The notes below the pieces were generated by a model. It worked only from the letters and a program-made list of their open reading frames with translations. It made no database searches and had not been told where the DNA came from. A stretch of 13,654 bases of DNA from positions 1 to 13,654 of the forward strand of contig JAULYI010000246.1 of assembly GCA_032117915.1 (NCBI GenBank). The letters are read 5' to 3'. The translations under genes and the position numbers were made by a program. Source of the DNA: ZLKRG46 sp032117915 (GTDB lineage Bacteria; Bacteroidota; Ignavibacteria; Kapaibacteriales; Kapaibacteriaceae). Shown one piece after another: positions 6,247 to 12,521 of this stretch; within the stretch, counting starts at the first letter, position 1, and each line of letters opens with the position of its first letter.

Positions 6247-7467
6247 TTACTGCTTGAACGAGCGCAGGAGCTGACCATCAACGGTCCCCAGGTAGAGGTC
6301 GCCGTTCCAGCAGGCGACGGAGGCCATGGGGATAGTTCGGCAATCAAGCACGTCCTTTGGTGCGTCGAGTGATGCCGTGTTGACGCGATAGACGGCAAAT
6401 CGCTCATTGTCTCCGCCTTCGCCGGCAAGCACGTAATACTCGCCCGAAGCCTTGCCCGGGGCCATATCGACAACGCGAAGCTTGGCCCACCCCTTGAGTT
6501 CGGTAGTACCCTTCTCGGTTACCAGGAAGGTCCGTGTGGGGGCAGTGGTATTGCTGTCGCGAGCCACAACAATGCCTCGATCCTTGTCGAGGTTCCAGGT
6601 ACGCGTGACGATCAGCGATGCGAGATCTCCGAGCATGTCCTTTGTCACGTCCTTGGCCTCGTCATCATGCCATGCCACGTGGCTTGCGCGCATCGGTCCC
6701 TTCGTTGTGAACGGATTGATGTATCCAAAGGCATACAGCGTATTGCCCACGGCAAGCAGACGCCGATAGCGGGTGTCGCTCTTCCCCGTATCGGGTGTCA
6801 TCGCGCGGTGTACCGTCTTGAACGTCTTGCCATTGTCCGTACTCCGCCACAGGTAGCGGAAGATCTGGCCGCTTTCCCATTCCTTGCGATCGTTCGCACC
6901 CGAACCGACAGCATAAATGTCGCCATCGAAACCGGCGATGTCATGCACATGCTCACCTCCGGGAATGGAGCGGAACTTACGCCAACGACCGTCGTCTTCC
7001 AGACGGAAGACATTGCCTTCGATGAGCTTGGGATTGGACTGCTTTGCCTGCGTCCACTCTTCATCGGGGTTGTGGGAATCAATGCCGGCAACCCACAATG
7101 TGCCGTTGATCTCGCGGAACCCATCGATCTGTTCCTCGCCGGAGTCAAATGGCGATCGTTGTGTTGCGCCTTGCCCCGCTGCAATGACCTCTGCACTGGT
7201 CATGACGGTATCTGTTCCTTGCACGCTGTAGTATCGGAACTCGATCGGGATGATGGAGCCCATGTTCTTGGTGGCATCACCGTATCCCATCCAGAGCTTC
7301 CCACGATGCAGCACCACATCGGTCACGGTCTGGTTAAAGTCATAGCCGAACAGGGAGTCTCCCTTCTGCAGGTAATCGACGTGCGGATAGGACAGTGTTT
7401 CGGGTTCAGTAAACTCCGAGACAAGAAGCGTTAGCGCGAGTGCAGCTGCAATGAGGGGAGCGATCAT
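6247..7467 (-). CDS. Secreted beta-propeller-like protein with an Asp-box motif, function unknown
   Basis: I do not recognise a named family. The 406-residue product begins with a plausible signal peptide (residues 1-18 hydrophobic). It then shows recurrent G-[KTDN]-[LI]-[WY] strands: RGKLWMGYGD (55-64), NGTLWVAGID (121-130), DGDIYAVGSG (181-190), GNTLYAFGYI (241-250) and NGDLYLGTVDG (388-398). The first four are about 60-66 residues apart, as expected for propeller blades. One clear Asp-box, STDNGKTF (209-216), is the signature seen in sialidase/BNR-type propellers. Sialidase catalytic residues cannot be assigned, so enzyme activity is not claimed. No T9SS sorting domain or lipobox is present, so it may remain periplasmic or be exported otherwise. 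It lies 45 nt downstream of the M1 peptidase on the same strand and is probably co-transcribed. Its end is only 20 nt from the convergent permease stop. Confidence 0.78.
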   Translation of the reverse strand: MIAPLIAAALALTLLVSEFTEPETLSYPHVDYLQKGDSLFGYDFNQTVTDVVLHRGKLWMGYGDATKNMGSIIPIEFRYYSVQGTDTVMTSAEVIAAGQGATQRSPFDSGEEQIDGFREINGTLWVAGIDSHNPDEEWTQAKQSNPKLIEGNVFRLEDDGRWRKFRSIPGGEHVHDIAGFDGDIYAVGSGANDRKEWESGQIFRYLWRSTDNGKTFKTVHRAMTPDTGKSDTRYRRLLAVGNTLYAFGYINPFTTKGPMRASHVAWHDDEAKDVTKDMLGDLASLIVTRTWNLDKDRGIVVARDSNTTAPTRTFLVTEKGTTELKGWAKLRVVDMAPGKASGEYYVLAGEGGDNERFAVYRVNTASLDAPKDVLDCRTIPMASVACWNGDLYLGTVDGQLLRSFKQ

Positions 7468-7512
7468 GGTGTGGAGTCGTTTGAAGAGGGAAGGTCGAAA
7501 TTACCACAAATG

Positions 7513-9396
7513 CTACTCGACAACGAGAGGGAGGGCGACGTCGGCCGCTCGGATGACATATATACCAATGGGCAGGTCAACAACCGAGAGGGTCAGTGCC
7601 GATTGTCCTGCCGGCCATGGTTCACGGATCACGACCCCACCCTTCATATCGATCACGGTTACATCCATGGCATCATGATCCTTGAAGGTCATCAACCGCA
7701 CTTGGGACGTTGCCGGGTTCGGAGCTAGGGTGATGGACGCTGTTGGCTGATCGGCCACAGAGGTAATGGTGGTTACCTCGACCAGACTCCGGCCCTTCAG
7801 ACCCGCATTCACGCGAACAGAGCCGGCGTCGGCAGTCTCGAGCACGAAGGGCTCGGCTCCCATCACAACCACCGTATCAACGGCACGGTTGGTGCCCACC
7901 TCGCGATAGGTCATGGCCACGGGGATGGTCTCGTACCGGGGCCATGCAGGCTGCTGTTGTTGTTGCACCTGCGTGAACGTGGCCGTCCAGCCGTTCGCGG
8001 AGCGCCGCATGGTCACGGCCAGCCGAGGCCAGCCGGGCTGCTTGATCCATTGATCGAAGAACGTCGCAAGGTCTTTGCCACTGGCCGCTTCCAGTGCCTT
8101 CCGAAGGTCATCCGTCGAGGCGTTCCCGTGTCGATGCGCCTCTAGGTAACCACGCAGGCCGGTCGCAAAGACGCTGTCTCCCAGCCACGCCCTGACCATT
8201 CCCAGAATGATGGCACCCTTCTGGTAGATCGTCTCCGGATAGTTCGACGATGGCGAGGCTCTGGGAAAGGCCATGAGCGGCAGCGCACCTTCGTTGTTGG
8301 CGATCTGACTGCGATATCGGGAACGACGTTGATCGAGCGACGTCAAGTAGGCCGAAAATCCCTGCAGGTCCTCCGTCCAGAGGCTTTCGCAATACGTTGC
8401 AAAACTCTCCGTAAGCCACACATGGCTGTAATCGACCGGTGTTACCATGTCGCCCCACCACTGGTGCGCCAGTTCGTGAGCGGCGACCATGTTCACGGTG
8501 TCTCTGCGCTGTACCAGCGAGGTGTTCAGCGATATCATCGTCTGGTGCTCCATGGCCCCTTTCTGTGTGGCCACATACCCTACCTTGCCGAACGGATAGG
8601 TGCCGAACCAGCGCTCGAATACGCGACGCATGCGGGGGACAAGACGCAATGATGTGCGGGCTGCTACGCTATCGCGTGGCAGGACGTATGCAACGTGGGA
8701 AAGCGTGTCCGCACCGCTGATGTCAAGCTCGGCAAAGCGTCCCACCGCAATCGTCAGCAGGTAGGTAGCGCATTGCTCGGGCATGGACCATGTGAAGGTC
8801 GACATTCCGTCGGCCGACGTTGGTTGACCTTGCAGGGTGCCGTTCGAGGCAATACGGTATCCGTCGGGTACGGTACAGGCGAGGCGATAGGATGCTTTGT
8901 CACCCGGATGATCAAGGACGGGCAGCCAGTGCTGTGTTGCGGAGACATAGGCGTTATTGAACCCTACACCCAGGGCATACAGGGTGCTGTCCTCGGCGTG
9001 CACACCACCCCACGGAAACGAGCCGCCCTCATTCGTCATTGTGCCATGATAGTACACGTGCACGGTATCGGTCGAGGGCATGGTACGGGGCGGCAGCTTG
9101 ACAAGGTGACAATACGTCGTGTCTGCAGGGGTGCCGTAAGCGGCCACGTCCGACATCTGACCATTGACGGTCACGGAGTCGATCGTCAGGTCTCGCAGGT
9201 GGAAGGCAAACACGCTGTCGGCTGCGCTGCTGCGCTTGAGAATGATCGTGTTCGACGCTGCATCAATGCGACGCGATAGCGGCTCACGGATCATCATTGT
9301 TGCGTCATACGACTGTACGTCGATCGACGTATCAAGTGGCTTCAGCGGATGCGGCACAGAGCCGATCATCGCTGCCAGTACGAGGGTTGATACCAT
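7513..9396 (-). CDS. Secreted M1-family zinc aminopeptidase with C-terminal T9SS sorting domain
   Basis: A 627-residue exported metallopeptidase expected to remove N-terminal amino acids from peptides. After a short hydrophobic leader (1-15) comes the beta-rich N-terminal M1 domain. The catalytic domain has GAMEH (280-284) in place of the usual GAMEN, the zinc motif HELAH (His307, Glu308, His311), the third zinc ligand Glu330 in WLTES, and Tyr391 in ETIYQKGA at the transition-state tyrosine position. The C-terminal helical domain IV of large M1 enzymes is absent. Instead, residues about 550-627 form a T9SS type A sorting domain (ITLAPNPATSQVRL, then LPIGIYVIR). A run of five glutamines (478-482) precedes it. 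This predicts transport across the outer membrane and surface attachment or release. A strong terminator hairpin lies only 25 nt before the start codon. The next gene follows after 45 nt. Confidence 0.93.
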   Translation of the reverse strand: MVSTLVLAAMIGSVPHPLKPLDTSIDVQSYDATMMIREPLSRRIDAASNTIILKRSSAADSVFAFHLRDLTIDSVTVNGQMSDVAAYGTPADTTYCHLVKLPPRTMPSTDTVHVYYHGTMTNEGGSFPWGGVHAEDSTLYALGVGFNNAYVSATQHWLPVLDHPGDKASYRLACTVPDGYRIASNGTLQGQPTSADGMSTFTWSMPEQCATYLLTIAVGRFAELDISGADTLSHVAYVLPRDSVAARTSLRLVPRMRRVFERWFGTYPFGKVGYVATQKGAMEHQTMISLNTSLVQRRDTVNMVAAHELAHQWWGDMVTPVDYSHVWLTESFATYCESLWTEDLQGFSAYLTSLDQRRSRYRSQIANNEGALPLMAFPRASPSSNYPETIYQKGAIILGMVRAWLGDSVFATGLRGYLEAHRHGNASTDDLRKALEAASGKDLATFFDQWIKQPGWPRLAVTMRRSANGWTATFTQVQQQQQPAWPRYETIPVAMTYREVGTNRAVDTVVVMGAEPFVLETADAGSVRVNAGLKGRSLVEVTTITSVADQPTASITLAPNPATSQVRLMTFKDHDAMDVTVIDMKGGVVIREPWPAGQSALTLSVVDLPIGIYVIRAADVALPLVVE

Positions 9397-9414
9397 GGTG
9401 GAAGTTACGCAGTG

Positions 9415-9454
9415 AAACGAAAAGCGCCCACCGGGGTGGGACCGGTGGGCGCTT
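9415..9454 (-). terminator. Strong intrinsic terminator between the 761-aa gene and the M1 peptidase
   Basis: A 13-bp perfect stem pairs AAGCGCCCACCGG (9422-9434) with CCGGTGGGCGCTT (9442-9454) around a 7-nt loop. On the minus strand the stem is followed by TTTTCGTTT, so it ends transcripts of the 761-residue gene, whose stop lies 79 nt upstream. In the plus direction the following sequence has no T run. The hairpin sits 25 nt before the M1 peptidase ATG, on the same strand. Confidence 0.85.
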
Positions 9455-9465
9455 GCAACGTGCAG

Positions 9466-9517
9466 TATCTGCTGGAGTGACGCGAAGCGTCGTTATCTGC
9501 TGGAGTGACGCGAAGCG
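9466..9517. repeat. Two tandem copies of a 24-nt repeat containing a GAA-loop hairpin
   Basis: Two identical 24-nt units occupy 9466-9489 and 9494-9517, with a 4-nt spacer (period 28). Each begins TATCTGCTGGAG and ends ACGCGAAGCG. Each contains a small inverted repeat: GACGC-GAA-GCGTC at 9479-9491 and GACGC...GCGTC at 9507-9521. The core GCGAAGC is known to form an unusually stable mini-hairpin in single-stranded DNA. The units lie in the 3' untranslated region of the 761-residue gene, between its stop codon and terminator. They may be relics of a dispersed palindromic element; two copies are too few for a CRISPR array. Confidence 0.8.
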
Positions 9518-9533
9518 CGTCTTGGCTGCCTGG

Positions 9534-11819
9534 TTAGCGGACGATCGTCATCGGCAGCGCGAACGTTGCCGTACCATTGACAACGCGAACCAGGTACATA
9601 CCCGGTGTGAGTTGTGCCGTGTTCATGCTGGTACGTGACAGACCAGATGTCGCATCGATCTGTTGCGTACCAACGACTTCACCGGCGGCAGTCATGATGG
9701 TAAGCTTGGCAGCACCAACGGTAGAGGGGAACTGTAGCGTGACCGAAGCGTTGGCCGGATTCGGGAACAGGTTGAACGACGTGTTCGACAGGTCGGCGGG
9801 GATCTCCACGGTCGAGACGACCGAAGGTGCCAGTTCCATCGAGACTTCCTGCTCGGCGTTTGCGGCGGCGTCCACGGTGACCGTGCGCGTGGCGGCGACG
9901 TAGCCGATACGATCGGCGATGATCGTCTGCGTGCCAACACCAAGATCCATGAACTCATACGTGCCGGCATTGTCAGCAAGAGCAAAGTCGACCAGTTCGC
10001 CGTTACGATCCGTGACAACGACATAGGCGCCACCGATGGTGACCTGAGGCTCTTCGCCGCGCACCACTGAACCGGCCTTGCGGTAGATCCAACCGCGGAC
10101 GCGGGCCATACCGCGCTTCTCGGTTGCCTTCTTCACAAGAATGTCGTGCTGTAGCGCCACCATCATGTCGCCAACCTCGATACGCGTAGCGTTCTTCCAT
10201 TCGGAGGCAGCGACTGCACCTTGGACGTAGAAGCCGGGAGCGTAGGGACGTGTTGACGGGATGCCGAAGACGATGTACTTGCCAGGTTCGAGATCAGAGA
10301 ACATGTAGTTGCCGTTTGCGTCGGTCTCGACCGTATGGGCCTTTTCCTTGCCGGCTTCCACTTCCTTACCGTCCTTGGTACGCTCGATGATAAGGTAGGC
10401 CGTGACCTTGCCGGGCACGCCGATCGTCGGATCGTCGTTGCTCTTCATCGTGCCGCCAAAGCCGTTGTTGCGGGCCTCGCGCTTAGTGAGCGTGAAGTTC
10501 ACGCCGTCCTTGTTCTCTGTCAGCGTGATCTTCGTTGCCTTCGTTGCGTCGGAGGTTTCCTCCCAGAATTCGCTCAGATACATCGACTTCACACCGTCGC
10601 GGCCGATGACACTGGCAACGGCAATGTAGGACTGACCCTCGGGGAGTTCGATTTCGTAGTAGCCATCAGCATTCGTTTCGGCACGCAGTACGCGGTACTT
10701 CGACTCTTTCGAGGCATCGCGGTCGGTGCGCTCGAAGGTCACAACGGCCTTCAGACCTTCGCCGGTTACGGTATCCGTGACGCGCCCGCGGACGACGTGC
10801 ATCACCGGCTTGGCCATGGGCGTCACGACGATCGGGGCTTCGTAGGTCTTGTCGCATTCGACGGTCATTACTTCCGCAGCATCGGCGGTCTCGACGTCCT
10901 TGTACCACTCGGCATAGTAGCCTTCGCCTTCGATACGGATCTTGTACGTACCGGCGGCCACGTTAAGCTTGTAGGCACCATCAACGATCTTCACCTTGTG
11001 AACGGGGCTCCACTTCTCAGTGGGGTTACCCTTGTCGTCGGCCACGCGATCAACACGCCATGCCATTACCCAGCCGTTGGTCACGGGCGTGCCGTCGTCG
11101 AACTTCACACGGCCGGCGATCCATGCACAGAAGTCACCCTTCTCGCCACCGTTGTCTTTTTCCGTCACCTCAATAACCCACGTCTGATAGGTCACGAGAT
11201 CTGTACCCTTGACCCATGCCTTGACCTTGATCTCATAGCGTCCGGGACGCGTTGGCGTCCACGTCACCTTGCCCTCTTCCGAGCATGTCATGCCTTCCGG
11301 TCCGGTTACCAGAGCGTACAGGATCTTGCCATCGACATTCGCTTCCGCCTTGACCTGATACTCGTACTTGGCATTCACCCAGCCAACGTTGCCGGGGCGT
11401 GATACGATGACGATGCGATTCTCCTGCGTCTTGACGGTCACGACCTTGATGGCCGTACGGTTGGATTCACCGTCGGCATTGACGGCGCGCACGAAGAACG
11501 TGTACGTACCCGTAGCAATGTCGCGCGTGTCCCACAGGTACTTTCCGCGTTCACCGTCGCGTGCCGGAACGGTCGCGATCTTCGTGAACTTGGCCATATC
11601 CTCCGTCTCCCCCTCTGCACGGAAGATCTGGAACTCCGTCGCCTTGTCGCCTTCACGGGATTCGTACCACATCAGCGTAACGATGGGCTTGCCAACGGCA
11701 TAGGTCACCTTGGCGTTGAATTCGACGGGTGCCAGCGGAGCCGCAGCGCGCAGCGTCGTTGCGAGCACGAGCATGAGGATCGCAGCGAAACCCGTCGCCA
11801 GGTGTTGCAATGACTTCAT
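9534..11819 (-). CDS. Large multi-domain surface protein with FN3-like, carboxypeptidase-regulatory-like and T9SS sorting domains
   Basis: A 761-residue exported protein without an evident catalytic site. In order: signal peptide (1-26, cleavage near LRAAA); a fibronectin type III-like domain (about 30-130, ending FFVRAVNADGESN); an Ig/cadherin-like domain (about 135-220, VTWTPTRPGRYEIKVKA); then four modules resembling carboxypeptidase-regulatory or Cna-B folds at about 230-325 (AGRVKFDDGTPV), 342-445 (RGRVTDTVTGEGL), 453-562 (GFGGTMKS, then TDANGNYMFSDLEPGKY) and 572-662 (RVRGWIYRKAG, then NAGTYEFMDLGVGTQ). The C-terminus (about 680-761; FNLFPNPANASVTLQF, then LTPGMYLVRVVNG) is a T9SS type A sorting domain. 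Such proteins act as surface scaffolds or adhesins; that role is inferred. The start is supported by TGGAGG 4 nt before the ATG, the best ribosome site in the window. It appears to be its own transcription unit. Confidence 0.9.
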   Translation of the reverse strand: MKSLQHLATGFAAILMLVLATTLRAAAPLAPVEFNAKVTYAVGKPIVTLMWYESREGDKATEFQIFRAEGETEDMAKFTKIATVPARDGERGKYLWDTRDIATGTYTFFVRAVNADGESNRTAIKVVTVKTQENRIVIVSRPGNVGWVNAKYEYQVKAEANVDGKILYALVTGPEGMTCSEEGKVTWTPTRPGRYEIKVKAWVKGTDLVTYQTWVIEVTEKDNGGEKGDFCAWIAGRVKFDDGTPVTNGWVMAWRVDRVADDKGNPTEKWSPVHKVKIVDGAYKLNVAAGTYKIRIEGEGYYAEWYKDVETADAAEVMTVECDKTYEAPIVVTPMAKPVMHVVRGRVTDTVTGEGLKAVVTFERTDRDASKESKYRVLRAETNADGYYEIELPEGQSYIAVASVIGRDGVKSMYLSEFWEETSDATKATKITLTENKDGVNFTLTKREARNNGFGGTMKSNDDPTIGVPGKVTAYLIIERTKDGKEVEAGKEKAHTVETDANGNYMFSDLEPGKYIVFGIPSTRPYAPGFYVQGAVAASEWKNATRIEVGDMMVALQHDILVKKATEKRGMARVRGWIYRKAGSVVRGEEPQVTIGGAYVVVTDRNGELVDFALADNAGTYEFMDLGVGTQTIIADRIGYVAATRTVTVDAAANAEQEVSMELAPSVVSTVEIPADLSNTSFNLFPNPANASVTLQFPSTVGAAKLTIMTAAGEVVGTQQIDATSGLSRTSMNTAQLTPGMYLVRVVNGTATFALPMTIVR

Positions 11820-11849
11820 GAAACCTCCAAAAAGTGTGCAGTGTAAGGG

Positions 11850-11877
11850 ATTTTAGGTTCTGTAGTTCGAGCAAAAA
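11850..11877 (-). promoter_or_regulatory. Candidate promoter for the 761-aa surface protein
   Basis: On the minus strand TTTTTG (11877-11872) is followed by 16 nt and TAAAAT (11855-11850), about 30 nt upstream of the ATG at 11819. The -10-like box is a good sigma-70 match, but no TAnnTTTG box is present, so this is a tentative call from position and composition. Confidence 0.3.
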
Positions 11878-11906
11878 CCGTGACCGAGCAATTCGTTACA
11901 CGGTAC

Positions 11907-11928
11907 GTTCATGGTGTCGATCATGAAC
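11907..11928 (-). other. Hairpin just after the lipoprotein stop codon
   Basis: GTTCATG (11907-11913) and CATGAAC (11922-11928) form a 7-bp perfect stem with an 8-nt loop, beginning 5 nt after the lipoprotein stop. There is no T run after it on the minus strand. It is therefore not a typical intrinsic terminator, but could protect the mRNA 3' end or be a weak terminator for the barrel-lipoprotein operon. Confidence 0.35.
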
Positions 11929-11933
11929 ATCCG

Positions 11934-12512
11934 TTATATCTCCAGTGTCAGTCGTCCGTACACGTACTCGCGTCCGATGCTGGCATCGGTACCCCGGTTG
12001 TTTACCCGAAGATACACCATCACCAGGATCATTCGACGTTCGCCGGCGACGCGTGGCTGCTCGGCCACGACGATCGATGCGGTGTTATCCAAGGGGTCAG
12101 CACCAACAAAGAGCGTGTCGTTGGGACGCTTCAGCGCCATTTCCATCGAACCGGCACCGTTGAGCTTCACCTCGTAGGCATTGCCCGGGACGGAGTCTAC
12201 CCGCAGTCGGAATGACCGTAGGATGGGGTCCGTATCTGCGGCAACCTGACGTTCCATCTGCACGTCCAGCCAGACAGTTGCCGGCGTGACAGAGGTGTCG
12301 ATCTTCAGCACGGGTAGGCCCTTGATGACAAAGGGGCCGGCTTCTGATGTGAACTCAGCCGTGTACGAGGTAGGAGTGACTTTTACGGCCGGCGTGAGCG
12401 GCGTTTCGGTACGTGGACTGTCGGCGTCCAGCGGACTGATGCATGACGTCAAGGAGACGGCAACAAGCGTCGTAAGCAGCAGCGTTCGTAGTATCATCAT
12501 GATTGGTTTCAT
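11934..12512 (-). CDS. Putative outer-envelope lipoprotein, function unknown
   Basis: A 192-residue protein I do not recognise. The N-terminus (MKPIMMILRTLLLTTLVAVS) is a lipoprotein signal peptide ending in the lipobox LTSC, so Cys24 would be lipidated after signal peptidase II cleavage. The mature part starts with a Thr/Pro-rich tether (about 30-48) and then looks beta-rich, with alternating hydrophobic residues (for example ATVWLDVQMERQV, RMILVMVYLRVNN), without cysteines or an obvious catalytic motif. The start follows the stop of the upstream barrel-protein gene by 9 nt, with no strong ribosome site of its own, so it is probably co-transcribed and translationally coupled. Methionines at residues 5 and 6 are alternative starts. 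An Ig-like accessory to the upstream barrel protein is possible but unproven. Confidence 0.8.
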   Translation of the reverse strand: MKPIMMILRTLLLTTLVAVSLTSCISPLDADSPRTETPLTPAVKVTPTSYTAEFTSEAGPFVIKGLPVLKIDTSVTPATVWLDVQMERQVAADTDPILRSFRLRVDSVPGNAYEVKLNGAGSMEMALKRPNDTLFVGADPLDNTASIVVAEQPRVAGERRMILVMVYLRVNNRGTDASIGREYVYGRLTLEI

Positions 12513-12521
12513 GGTCAGCGG

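Noticed and set aside
9466..9517. CRISPR-like direct repeats
   Set aside because: There are only two copies with a 4-nt spacer and no cas genes; this is a simple tandem repeat.
10335..11402. A 355-codon plus-strand frame opposite the 761-residue surface protein
   Set aside because: The minus-strand protein has a signal peptide, repeated beta-sandwich patterns and a T9SS domain with an excellent ribosome site; the antisense translation is compositionally odd and has no supporting signals.
11907..11928. Hairpin as an intrinsic terminator for the barrel-lipoprotein operon
   Set aside because: No T run follows the stem on the minus strand; listed only as a hairpin of uncertain role.
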